Of a stretch of DNA of 64,000 nt, positions 15,397-23,617 are shown one piece after another (the stretch's first letter is position 1; each line of letters starts with the position of its first letter). Under the pieces are notes generated by a model. The model worked only from the letters and a program-made list of their open reading frames with translations, was not told where the DNA came from and searched no databases. The DNA is from an uncultured Flavobacteriaceae bacterium. GTDB lineage: Bacteria; Bacteroidota; Bacteroidia; Flavobacteriales; Flavobacteriaceae. A program made the translations under genes and the position numbers. Where the stretch lies: assembly GCA_947501845.1 (NCBI GenBank), contig CANMXP010000003.1, forward strand, positions 1 through 64,000. Direction: 5' to 3'.

Positions 15397-18300
15397 ATGG
15401 CAGGAAAACTAGCAGTAACAATAGGGAGCAATCATGTTTGTCCAATGTGTAGTGGAACTGTTCCTCATGTTGGCGGGCCAATTGCACAAGGGGCGCCTAA
15501 TGTTTTGATAAATGGGAAACCTGTTGCTCGTATGGGAGATATGTGTACTTGTGTTGGCCCTCCCGATGTAATTGCACAAGGTAATCCAACTGTTTTAATC
15601 AATGATGTTCCAATTGCAACTGTTGGGGATATGACCGCACATGGCGGTATAATTGTGTCTGGAGAAGCTAATGTAATTATTGGTAGTAAAACTCTTGAAT
15701 CGCCCAAAGTGACAATGGCTAAAGAAATTATTCCTTTTCCTGAGATTAAGTCAATCAACAGAGTTAAATCTGCATTTTCGGGGAATTCAAAAACTTTAAA
15801 AGAGGCAGAAACTAATCAACAAAAACTAAAGGAACAAGCAGAACAAGAATCGGAAGAAAAAAGAGAAATCACTCTTGAAACTACTTACCCACTAGATGAA
15901 CTTAATGAATATGCAAGACAATTTGGAGCATCCTTTTTTACCTATGCCATGCAAGCCATTTTTGGTGATTCCGTAAAAGGAGAAGATTTACCAATGCACG
16001 CTTATGACTATTTGTATAGAGATTTAAGTGATAAAAAGGTGGAAATGCCTGATATTAAAATACATACAGGTAAATTTCCTGAAGCTAAATACAAATCTAG
16101 TGAGAATACCATTTGGATTGCCCAACATTTGATTGTAAAAGCAACGGAAGAAAAGGACATTGAAGCCATGGGAAAACTCTACCAAGCCATTATGGAGGAG
16201 TTTGGGCATTTTATAGATTTTCAATTACGTAATCATTATACAACATTGGGAGGTGATGCCAAACTTGACGAAGGGGCTATTTTTGGATACTGTTTGACTA
16301 CCTTTAATATTTTTGAAGAAACTACTATCAATTTTGGTAAAGCAACACTTGACGGAACTCCTTACGATTTAATTATTGACCTTACTGAAATACAACAGCA
16401 AATTGATAAACTGGTTACTCAAGAACGTATAAAACGTGATGAACAAAAAGACGACGAAGAATATTTCTCTGCTGGAAAACAAACTTTAAAAGAGGCAGGA
16501 GGCTTTACGCATTATGGGATTGAGTATGTTTTATTAGAAAATGAAATTGTAAGAGATAGGAGAGACCTTAACTATATATATCTAGGTAATTTGCTTAGAG
16601 ACTGGTCTCAATTAATTACCCCAAGTACAGAGCGCTATACCAAAGCAGAGAAGCAACATATTACCAATATACTTGGATTGGAAGGTAAAGAAAAAGAAGA
16701 TTTTTTCGGAATGCAATTTCTAAACCCCATCAAACTTTCTCGCAAACACCTATCTTTTGTTATAGAGCTTATTGCTGCTCATGAATTGATAGGAGATAAT
16801 TTAAATAAAGACCAAATTGGCTCAGGAAAAGGCGATAGTTGGGTTGATCTAAATCCTAAAAAAGCAACAGAAGCGGTTACAGATACTACCAGTGAAACGT
16901 CTTCTATAAAAAAATGGATTATAGAAAAAGGAAAAAGTTTAGGCTTGACTGCCTTAGAATTTTCGTTTGAATACTATTTATTTACTAAATACTTCCCTAA
17001 AATTAGTTCTGATATGATTGGGGTATATCGCCCTGAAGAACATATTGACAATCCTATTGGAGCTTGCGTAGTCGACTTAGAAAAAAATGAGTTTTTGTAT
17101 TGGGCATCAGATTTAGATACCGATATCAATAATCATTTTGGGATGAAAAGCTATATCCGTAATTATGATGCCAAAAATAATTGTGAACAGTTTAATGTAT
17201 CGCAATCTAATGTAAAACCTTATAACACCAAATTAGCCACAGCAAGTGGGTATTTAACTAGTGAGCTAGAAAAAAGCTTTACAGCGCATAAAAAAGGAGA
17301 TAAAAAATTATCATTACTCCATTTTGGTAATGCTATGCATACCATTGAGGATTATTTTGCGCATTCCAATTTTGTAGAACTTTCCTTAATAAAATTAGGT
17401 TACAGTCGAGTCATACCATGGGTAAACCGAAATGATCCAAAAACAAAACAATTTAACAAAGCCAAACGTAATACGGATGTTTTTGATGAGAGACTTGAAG
17501 ATGAAAACTATTTTGACAGTAAAACTAAAGTTGGTGACTTTAGTAGTTCAGAACAGTTATACAAAACCTATCCAGAAGCTAAAAAGCCGTTATTAAAAGA
17601 AGATGCTTATTTTATCTTCGAAAAAGGAGGAGCTACTTATCAGTTTATATATGACAAACGTGCTTTTTTAGATTTAAAAGGAGAGTTACATATTTTAAGA
17701 GGAGCTTCTATTACCAAAGATGCCAAACGTGAGGGTAATTATTTAAATCATTTACCTATAGTAACAGGTAAGTTTGGTCCTTTAGATATGATTTATTCAC
17801 TTTCAGACAAATTGGAAGGTATGTTTGAGACTGATGCGTTTTCTTGGAAAGATGCCATTTCATCGGAATGGGATGGAAAACCTGTGGTACGGATTATAGA
17901 TTTAATCGTACTAACCATACTCACCGATTTAAAATATGCCCAAAAAAGCGAGGAACATAAAAGTGAAGCTTATCAAGGTATTGACTATGCCACCCTGATT
18001 GAATATTACGAATACGTTATTACGTTCAGAGGAGTAATATTAGGTGTACTAGAAAAAGCTAAAAAAGGAAAAGGTTGGCTCGCTGTTGGGGCTTGGGTGT
18101 TAATTAACCTAATTAATGGTATTGAAAAAGCCTTAATGAATGTTGTAAAAATGGTGGTGCAATATATCATTCATGGGGTAGCCATGGGGATTAGAGAATC
18201 ACAAAATTTAACAAAACTAGACACCAATCCTACCCATACGCAAGTTGCTAAAGATAATATGGAACATCCATTACACTTATTAGCGGGTAATTTAGCGCGT

Positions 18301-18690
18301 ATTGCAGTGGCTGATATAGGAATGCAATATGAAAAATTTAAACTTGGATTTACTACTAATGATAATGTATTAAATATTGCGAGGGAATATCTATCACATC
18401 CTGCTGATGTTGATTGGATGGATGTGACTACTATGAAATGGGCAAGTACACATATTGGTAGTGTTCAAAACGCACAAAACAAAGGCTTTTTGGATAAATT
18501 CCAAAAAGAACATCACGACCATGTAGAACACGCTAATCATAGCAGACAAGAGTTTTTAGAACAGATCTCCGATGGGCTTAGAGATCTTAAAAAATTCTAC
18601 GAAAAAGCAAAAGACATGGAAAAAGATTTGGGAATTTCAGATACCATTACTAATTCTATTGATTATATTAATCAAAAATTAAAATTCTAA
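15397..18690 (+). CDS. PAAR-domain toxin with HET-C-like domain (type VI effector candidate)
   Basis: A 1097-residue protein. Residues 1-105 form a PAAR domain (HVCPMCSGTVPHVGGPI, GKPVARMGDMCTC, DVPIATVGDMTAHGG), which caps the VgrG spike of type VI secretion systems. Residues about 267-290 contain EEFGHFID and DEGAIFG, a metal-hydrolase-like arrangement. HTIEDYFAHSNFVEL (about 648-662) is the core of the fungal HET-C heterokaryon-incompatibility domain found in bacterial toxins. C-terminal amphipathic helices (VVQYIIHGVAMG) may touch membrane. It overlaps the next gene by one base, the usual effector-immunity layout. No VgrG or Tss gene is in the window, so it would need a machine encoded elsewhere. 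At about 4 kb this is the largest cassette with a clear complementary pair of ends. Confidence 0.85.
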   Translation: MAGKLAVTIGSNHVCPMCSGTVPHVGGPIAQGAPNVLINGKPVARMGDMCTCVGPPDVIAQGNPTVLINDVPIATVGDMTAHGGIIVSGEANVIIGSKTLESPKVTMAKEIIPFPEIKSINRVKSAFSGNSKTLKEAETNQQKLKEQAEQESEEKREITLETTYPLDELNEYARQFGASFFTYAMQAIFGDSVKGEDLPMHAYDYLYRDLSDKKVEMPDIKIHTGKFPEAKYKSSENTIWIAQHLIVKATEEKDIEAMGKLYQAIMEEFGHFIDFQLRNHYTTLGGDAKLDEGAIFGYCLTTFNIFEETTINFGKATLDGTPYDLIIDLTEIQQQIDKLVTQERIKRDEQKDDEEYFSAGKQTLKEAGGFTHYGIEYVLLENEIVRDRRDLNYIYLGNLLRDWSQLITPSTERYTKAEKQHITNILGLEGKEKEDFFGMQFLNPIKLSRKHLSFVIELIAAHELIGDNLNKDQIGSGKGDSWVDLNPKKATEAVTDTTSETSSIKKWIIEKGKSLGLTALEFSFEYYLFTKYFPKISSDMIGVYRPEEHIDNPIGACVVDLEKNEFLYWASDLDTDINNHFGMKSYIRNYDAKNNCEQFNVSQSNVKPYNTKLATASGYLTSELEKSFTAHKKGDKKLSLLHFGNAMHTIEDYFAHSNFVELSLIKLGYSRVIPWVNRNDPKTKQFNKAKRNTDVFDERLEDENYFDSKTKVGDFSSSEQLYKTYPEAKKPLLKEDAYFIFEKGGATYQFIYDKRAFLDLKGELHILRGASITKDAKREGNYLNHLPIVTGKFGPLDMIYSLSDKLEGMFETDAFSWKDAISSEWDGKPVVRIIDLIVLTILTDLKYAQKSEEHKSEAYQGIDYATLIEYYEYVITFRGVILGVLEKAKKGKGWLAVGAWVLINLINGIEKALMNVVKMVVQYIIHGVAMGIRESQNLTKLDTNPTHTQVAKDNMEHPLHLLAGNLARIAVADIGMQYEKFKLGFTTNDNVLNIAREYLSHPADVDWMDVTTMKWASTHIGSVQNAQNKGFLDKFQKEHHDHVEHANHSRQEFLEQISDGLRDLKKFYEKAKDMEKDLGISDTITNSIDYINQKLKF

Positions 18691-19340
18691 TGTCACGATT
18701 TATAGTATATATATTATGTATTGGGCTTCTAACCCAATGTAATGGACAAACAAAAAAAAATAAACCTATGGGGATAAAGACCTATAATCCACAACCACAA
18801 ATAGAACAGTTTAACAAGCAACAACACCGTTTAGAGTTTCGAGAAGAAAAATTGTTTTATAATGATACCCATGTAAAACTTGACCAAAATATGGCATACT
18901 ATGAAGTTATTTTTGGAAAGGAGTATGATACAAAAAGATATGAAACAATTATTAGATATAAAAACATACCGATAAGTTTAAACAAAGGTAAAGATGACCA
19001 GGTAGACAACATTCGCATTCAATTGTATTATTACAATCAAAAAATGCTTAATCATAAATCAGATAATGAAGCATGGGGGTTTCCTCCAAAAATTTTAGAT
19101 AATGAATACATTTTAATTGATGGTTTTCCTCTTAATAAAGATACCGATATTGAGGTTTTAAACGATATGCTTATCAGTTCTAAAAAAATACCTTTTAATC
19201 AACGATTTAAAGGTGAGCCTGCTATAGAAAGGGAATATTTATCTTTAGATTCTCCTTTAGAAAATATACATATATCATTTGGTGAGTTGTCGAAATTAGA
19301 CTTTATAATGTATAGTGATGGTTCGACTTCCTCAGACTAA
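18690..19340 (+). CDS. Putative immunity lipoprotein for the PAAR/HET-C toxin
   Basis: 216 aa. The lipoprotein signal MSRFIVYILCIGLLTQCNG has its lipobox cysteine at 17, so it is anchored on the periplasmic side or outer membrane. The mature part is mixed alpha/beta (LRFREEK-like, NMAYYEVIFGKEYD, NIRIQLYYYNQ) with no family that I recognise. Its ATG shares a base with the toxin's stop codon, so the two are translated together; periplasmic immunity would suit a toxin acting there. The role is inferred only from position. The unit closes with GCTTACAA, complementary to its 5' end TTGTAAGC. Confidence 0.65.
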   Translation: MSRFIVYILCIGLLTQCNGQTKKNKPMGIKTYNPQPQIEQFNKQQHRLEFREEKLFYNDTHVKLDQNMAYYEVIFGKEYDTKRYETIIRYKNIPISLNKGKDDQVDNIRIQLYYYNQKMLNHKSDNEAWGFPPKILDNEYILIDGFPLNKDTDIEVLNDMLISSKKIPFNQRFKGEPAIEREYLSLDSPLENIHISFGELSKLDFIMYSDGSTSSD

Positions 19341-19348
19341 AAATAACG

Positions 19349-19411
19349 GCTTACAACAATTTGTATAGCAATATGTACCCTGCAGGATGCAAACGTACCA
19401 TACAAGAGAGG
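19349..19411 (+). repeat. attC-like site, ATTTGTATAG type
   Basis: About 63 bp. TTGTAT and GTAC on the left pair with GTAC and ATACAA on the right around CCCTGCAGGATGCAAAC, ending GAGAGG|TTGTGTCTC. A clearly related single site lies far outside the array at 57794. Confidence 0.7.
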
Positions 19412-19439
19412 TTGTGTCTCATTAAAAAAAAGAAAAAAA

Positions 19440-20108
19440 TTGAAGCCACTAATCATCATAATTGGAATTTTACTAATCGGGTGTAATTCAAAAGAAACAG
19501 AGCCTACAAGTCAAAAAACTGTGGAGGAAATCATAGAAAAAAAAGACAACAGTAATAAAGAAGTAGAATTTCAAAATGGTGATTTAATTTTTCATACTTC
19601 TCGTTCAAATCAAAGTCAAGCAATCCAAATTGCGACTAATTCAAAATATTCTCATATGGGAATTATATATAAAGAAGATGATGGTTTTTTTGTTTGCGAA
19701 GCAGTCCAACCAGTCAAAATCACAGAATTAAATGAGTGGAAAAATCGAGGGGAAAATGGGAGATATGTTGTAAAGAGATTAAAGAACAGCGATAAAATTT
19801 TAACCGAAGAAGGAATTGAAAAAATGAAAATAAAGGAAAAAAAATATTTGGGTAAAGATTATGATTTAAGATTTGAATGGTCCGATGATAAAATTTATTG
19901 TTCTGAATTAGTTTGGAAGATTTACAAAGAAGCCTTTAATATTGAAATCGGCAAATTAGAAAGGCTTGGAGGTTTTGATTTGTCAGACAAAACTGTTCAA
20001 ACAAAAGTGAAAGAAAGATACGGAGATAAAATACCAAAAGATGAATTGGTTATTACTCCTGATAGAATGTTTAATGCAGAGAATTTGATGACGATAAAAG
20101 AAAAATAA
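19440..20108 (+). CDS. YiiX/YebB-like NlpC/P60 cysteine hydrolase lipoprotein
   Basis: 222 aa starting at TTG, the only sensible start given the lipoprotein signal MKPLIIIIGILLIGCNS (cysteine at 15). The NlpC/P60-like core has NGDLIFHTSRSNQSQAIQIATNSKYSHMGIIY (histidine of the SHMG motif near 77) and DDKIYCSELVWKIY (catalytic cysteine near 155), in the circularly permuted order typical of YiiX. Members cleave amide bonds in peptidoglycan peptides or lipids; the substrate here is unknown. It is the only gene of its cassette; the ends GTTGTGTCTCATT and AATGAGGCACAAC agree at 12 of 13 bases. Confidence 0.8.
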   Translation: MKPLIIIIGILLIGCNSKETEPTSQKTVEEIIEKKDNSNKEVEFQNGDLIFHTSRSNQSQAIQIATNSKYSHMGIIYKEDDGFFVCEAVQPVKITELNEWKNRGENGRYVVKRLKNSDKILTEEGIEKMKIKEKKYLGKDYDLRFEWSDDKIYCSELVWKIYKEAFNIEIGKLERLGGFDLSDKTVQTKVKERYGDKIPKDELVITPDRMFNAENLMTIKEK

Positions 20109-20110
20109 AA

Positions 20111-20269
20111 ATGAGGCACAACAACGTGTACGCGTTCATAGCAAGCAAAAGCTCACTTCGCCATTTACACAAACGTTAACAGCAAGCCCCAGCTAGAGCT
20201 CGTTTACAACGCGTGCTATAAAAGTATAATTAAACCCTGATATTCCTTTATATTTGGTTTATATAATTG
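20111..20269 (+). repeat. Two sites back to back: attC-like site, 12-base spacer, short main repeat
   Basis: The first site (20111-20175) opens ATGAGGCACAACAACGTGTACGCG and ends TTACACAAACG|TTAAC. Only TTAACAGCAAGC lies before an 82-bp main repeat without the long hairpin (20188-20269), ending TATAATTG|TTGTGTAAC. The spacer is effectively an empty unit. Confidence 0.7.
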
Positions 20270-20288
20270 TTGTGTAACATAGATACTA

Positions 20289-20867
20289 ATGAACAGTCTA
20301 CTTTATAAAAATATAACAGATAAAATAAACCTTTCTAGAGATGATTTTGAAAAATTTGCAGCATTAACAAAGGTAAAAACACTTAAAAAAAATGAATTCT
20401 TTTTAAGAGAAGGTAATAGTGCTAAATATTTGGCTTTTATCACATCGGGAATTTTATACTCATACTCAGTAGATCAAAAAGGAGAAAAACACGTAATTCA
20501 AATAGCTTTGAAAAATCATTGGATAAGTGATTTATCTAGTTTTATATCTAGTAATACTTCCAATTATAATATACAAGCAATAGAAGCATCAGAAATTCTC
20601 TTAATTAGTAAAACTAACTTTGAAAAAGCTTGTAAAAAAATCCCAGTATTTGAACGCTTTTTTAGATTATTAATACAAAATGCCTATGTGAATTCGCAAA
20701 GTAGAATTTCTAGAATTTATGCAAACACTGCGGAAGAACGTTATAAAAAACTCCTAGAATCTAACCCTACAATAATTCAAAAAATCTCTCAACATTATAT
20801 TGCGTCCTACCTTGGCATTAAGCCTCAATCTTTGAGCAGAATTAGAAAAAAACTATTTACCAAATAA
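20289..20867 (+). CDS. Crp/Fnr-family regulator
   Basis: 192 aa. A cyclic-nucleotide-binding-like beta barrel (about 20-115: LKKNEFFLREGNSAKYLAFITSGILYSY) is followed by a short HTH (ISQHYIASYLGIKPQSLSRIRKKL, about 165-188). Residues that bind cAMP in Crp are not conserved, and there are no Fnr cysteines, so the signal is unknown. It heads a run of four genes (YceI, DODA-like dioxygenase, metallo-hydrolase) that it may control. A second regulator of this type at 26743 also precedes envelope genes. Confidence 0.85.
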   Translation: MNSLLYKNITDKINLSRDDFEKFAALTKVKTLKKNEFFLREGNSAKYLAFITSGILYSYSVDQKGEKHVIQIALKNHWISDLSSFISSNTSNYNIQAIEASEILLISKTNFEKACKKIPVFERFFRLLIQNAYVNSQSRISRIYANTAEERYKKLLESNPTIIQKISQHYIASYLGIKPQSLSRIRKKLFTK

Positions 20868-20991
20868 CCCTACTCCTTTTTCATTACAATATTTTTCACT
20901 TTTTGATTAGTTAACATAGGTGAATGCTAAATGCTTTAATAGCATTCATCTTTGCGTCATAATAATTTAGTAATCATTAAAAACTCAAAAA

Positions 20992-21570
20992 ATGAAAAAA
21001 GTAATCACAGTATTAGCAATAGTATTTAGTCTATTAAGTCAAGCGCAAACTTCTTGGGTTGTTGACCCAAGTCATTCTAAAGTAAACTTTTCAGTAAGCC
21101 ATTTAGTAATCTCAGAAGTAGATGGCACATTCAAAGAATTCGGGGGAGATATTACATCAAACTCCGATGACTTCTCAAATGCAGATATCCAATTTAAAAT
21201 TGATGTAAACAGCATAAATACAGACAATGCTCAGAGAGATGCACATCTAAAATCTGAAGATTTTTTTCACGTTGAAAAATATCCAGAAATAACATTTAAA
21301 AGCACCTCTTTTAAAAAGAAAAAAGATAATATATATATTTTAAAAGGAAACTTGACTTTACGTGGTGTAACTAAAAAAGTTACCTTAAATGTAAAACATG
21401 GGGGAATTGCTAAAGATGGTTATGGTAATACGAAAGCTGGTTTTATAATTACTGGAGACATTAATAGAATTGATTACGGAGTCGCTTGGAATGCTAAAAC
21501 AGAACATGGAGGGTTGACTGTTGGCGAAAAGGTTAATTTGGTAGTAAAACTAGAATTCGTAAAGAAGTAA
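20992..21570 (+). CDS. YceI-family lipid-binding protein
   Basis: 192 aa with a signal peptide (MKKVITVLAIVFSLLSQAQ), hence periplasmic. The lipocalin-like YceI barrel is complete: WVVDPSHSKVNFSVSHLVIS, NADIQFKIDVNSINTDNAQRDAHLKSEDFF, FKSTSFKK, LTLRGVTKKVTLNV and the last strand GEKVNLVVKLEF. The family binds polyisoprenoids or fatty amides in its cavity. It follows the Crp/Fnr regulator by 124 bases and ends in a strong bidirectional hairpin, so it may be made separately from the two genes after it. Confidence 0.9.
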   Translation: MKKVITVLAIVFSLLSQAQTSWVVDPSHSKVNFSVSHLVISEVDGTFKEFGGDITSNSDDFSNADIQFKIDVNSINTDNAQRDAHLKSEDFFHVEKYPEITFKSTSFKKKKDNIYILKGNLTLRGVTKKVTLNVKHGGIAKDGYGNTKAGFIITGDINRIDYGVAWNAKTEHGGLTVGEKVNLVVKLEFVKK

Positions 21571-21571
21571 T

Positions 21572-21614
21572 AAAAAGAGGCTGTACTAAGAATAGTTTAG
21601 TACAGTCTCTTTTT
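21572..21614. terminator. Bidirectional intrinsic terminator
   Basis: AAAAAGAG and CTGTACTAA pair with TTTAGTACAG and CTCTTTTT around GAATAG. It lies just after the YceI stop and 14 bases before the next ATG. Confidence 0.8.
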
Positions 21615-21627
21615 GAAAACTAAAGTA

Positions 21628-22506
21628 ATGAAAAGAAGAGCATTCATAAAAAATACAACATTAACATCTTTATCCATCTCTTTTATGAAACTAAACGCAT
21701 TAGGAAGTCTAACAGATAGCTTAAATAAAACTGACAAAATGCCTCTATTATTTATAGGCCATGGAAACCCTATGAATGCCATTTTAGATAATGATTTTAG
21801 TCGTCAATGGAAAAAATTGGGTCAACAATTAGAAAAACCTCAAGCTATTTTAGTCATCTCAGCCCATTGGATTACTAATAACAGTACAAAGGTTACGGCT
21901 ATGAAAAGCCCAAAAACAATTCATGATTTTGGAGGTTTTCCTGATGAGCTATTTGAACAGCAATATCCCGCTCCAGGAACTCCAGAAATGGCTAATTCTA
22001 CAATTGATTTATTTCAAAAAGGACATATAGAACAAGATTTTGAATGGGGATTAGACCACGGTACTTGGTCTTTTTTAAAACCCATGTATCCTAAAGCAGA
22101 AATACCTGTTTATCAATTAAGTCTTAATTATTCAAAACCTGCTTCATTCCATTATCAATTAGGAAAACAACTAAGCACTCTAAGAGAAAGAGGTGTATTA
22201 ATTATTGGTAGTGGAAATATTGTACACAATCTTCAAACCCTAAAGCAAGGTGGACCAGCATATGACTGGGCAAAAGAGTTTGACACAAAAATAACGGACT
22301 ATATTAATGATAGAGACTTTAAAAAGGTTATCGACTTTCAAAAACTAGGGTCATTAGCTAGGACTGCACATCCTACATATGATCATTTTTTACCGTTATT
22401 ACATACTCTTGGGGCGGTTGATAAATTAGATGACATTTCTTATTTCAATGATAGCTTTGATATGGGGTCTATTTCTATGCGATCATTATTAATTCAGAAA
22501 AGATAA
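21628..22506 (+). CDS. DODA-type extradiol aromatic dioxygenase (LigB superfamily)
   Basis: Taken from the ATG at 21628 (292 aa), which gives a twin-arginine-like leader MKRRAFIKNTTLTSLSISF; an in-frame TTG 15 bases upstream is unlikely. LLFIGHGNPMNAI, the AILVISAHWIT strand, HDFGGFPDELFEQQYPAPG and GLDHGTWSFLKPMYP are those of the YgiD/4,5-DOPA dioxygenase branch, with the histidines expected to bind Zn or Fe(II); IIGSGNIVHNL and AHPTYDHFLPLL complete the site. It probably opens catechol-type rings. Export by Tat is unusual for this family. It is 11 bases from the metallo-hydrolase after it, so they are co-transcribed. Confidence 0.85.
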   Translation: MKRRAFIKNTTLTSLSISFMKLNALGSLTDSLNKTDKMPLLFIGHGNPMNAILDNDFSRQWKKLGQQLEKPQAILVISAHWITNNSTKVTAMKSPKTIHDFGGFPDELFEQQYPAPGTPEMANSTIDLFQKGHIEQDFEWGLDHGTWSFLKPMYPKAEIPVYQLSLNYSKPASFHYQLGKQLSTLRERGVLIIGSGNIVHNLQTLKQGGPAYDWAKEFDTKITDYINDRDFKKVIDFQKLGSLARTAHPTYDHFLPLLHTLGAVDKLDDISYFNDSFDMGSISMRSLLIQKR

Positions 22507-22517
22507 AAGAGGAATTA

Positions 22518-23423
22518 ATGAAAAAATTAATCTTACTGATAAGTAGCGTATCTATATTGTTTTCATTTTCAAAACTCACGAATCAAAAAACAGTCATTAA
22601 AACTAAAAAAGCAATGAGATTAATCCATGTAAAAGATGCCATATATATGTTAGAAGGCATAGGCGGAAATATAGGAGTAATGGTTGGCAAAGAAGGAATT
22701 TTATTAGTAGACGACCAGTTTAGCCACATGCATGATGCTATTAAATTACAACTAGCAAAAATTAGTACTCAAGAAGTTAAATATGTTATAAATACACATT
22801 GGCATGTAGATCATAGCAATGGTAATGAAAATTTTGGAAAATTAGGAAGTACTATTATAGCTCAGAAAAATAGTCGCCAACGAATGTTAACCAATCAATA
22901 TATTAAAGTGTTTAATCACCATCAAGAAGCATACAATGCTAACGGCATTCCTGAAATTGCTTTTGACAATGCCATGGAACTATACTTTAATGAGCAAACC
23001 GTACTTTTGTTTAGCGCAAAAAATGCGCATACAGATGGAGATTTATTCGTTCATTTTCCTGAATCAAATGTCATTCATGCAGGAGACATATTTGTTACTT
23101 ATGGTTATCCGTTTATAGATCAACCCAACGGTGGAAGCATTCAGGGGGTTATTTCGGCTGTTGATAAAATGATAGCTATGAGTAATCATCAAACACAAAT
23201 TATTCCAGGACACGGGACTGTATCTAGTAAAAATGATTTAATATCTTATAAACAAATGCTAATTACTATTTTATCAAGAATTGAAACGGAATTTAAGAAA
23301 GGAAAATCGTTAGATGAAATTATTAAAACACATCCAACTAGGGGTTTTTCTAGTCAAAAGATTAATGAAGCTATTTTTGTAGAAATTGTGGTGAACAACC
23401 TTAAAGATAAACTTAATGAATAA
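22518..23423 (+). CDS. Exported metallo-beta-lactamase-fold hydrolase
   Basis: 301 aa with a signal peptide (MKKLILLISSVSILFSFS). The zinc motif THWHVDHSNG (93-102, HxHxDH), an HTDGDLFVHFPESNVIHAGDIF stretch with further ligands, and PGHGTV (near 235) make a complete MBL site. Close relatives are annotated as periplasmic MBL-fold hydrolases, some quinoprotein-associated; a real beta-lactam role cannot be claimed. It is the last gene of a four-gene cassette (20270 to about 23460). This cassette lacks a clear complementary 3' end. Confidence 0.85.
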   Translation: MKKLILLISSVSILFSFSKLTNQKTVIKTKKAMRLIHVKDAIYMLEGIGGNIGVMVGKEGILLVDDQFSHMHDAIKLQLAKISTQEVKYVINTHWHVDHSNGNENFGKLGSTIIAQKNSRQRMLTNQYIKVFNHHQEAYNANGIPEIAFDNAMELYFNEQTVLLFSAKNAHTDGDLFVHFPESNVIHAGDIFVTYGYPFIDQPNGGSIQGVISAVDKMIAMSNHQTQIIPGHGTVSSKNDLISYKQMLITILSRIETEFKKGKSLDEIIKTHPTRGFSSQKINEAIFVEIVVNNLKDKLNE

Positions 23424-23460
23424 ATATCATTTACTTTTACTGGGTTCATTAGTTTCCCCT

Positions 23461-23541
23461 ACTAACACTCGTTTGCAACATGTGCTATAAAATTATAATT
23501 CAACCTTAAATATATTCCTTTATATTTGGTTTATATAATTG
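23461..23541 (+). repeat. Main array repeat, short form
   Basis: 81 bp: ACTAACACTCGTTTGCAAC hairpin, AATTATAATTCAACC arm, TATATTTGGTTT, then directly ATATAATTG|TTACCTG. The long hairpin is absent. Confidence 0.8.
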
Positions 23542-23617
23542 TTACCTGCAAGTTGAAAAAAGACCAGTAACAATAAGCAAACTATCACATCTATAGTATA
23601 GGCACTAAACTATAATA

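Noticed and set aside
22518-23423. Call as a true class B beta-lactamase
   Set aside because: The HxHxDH motif is common to many MBL hydrolases and nothing specific for beta-lactam substrates is visible.
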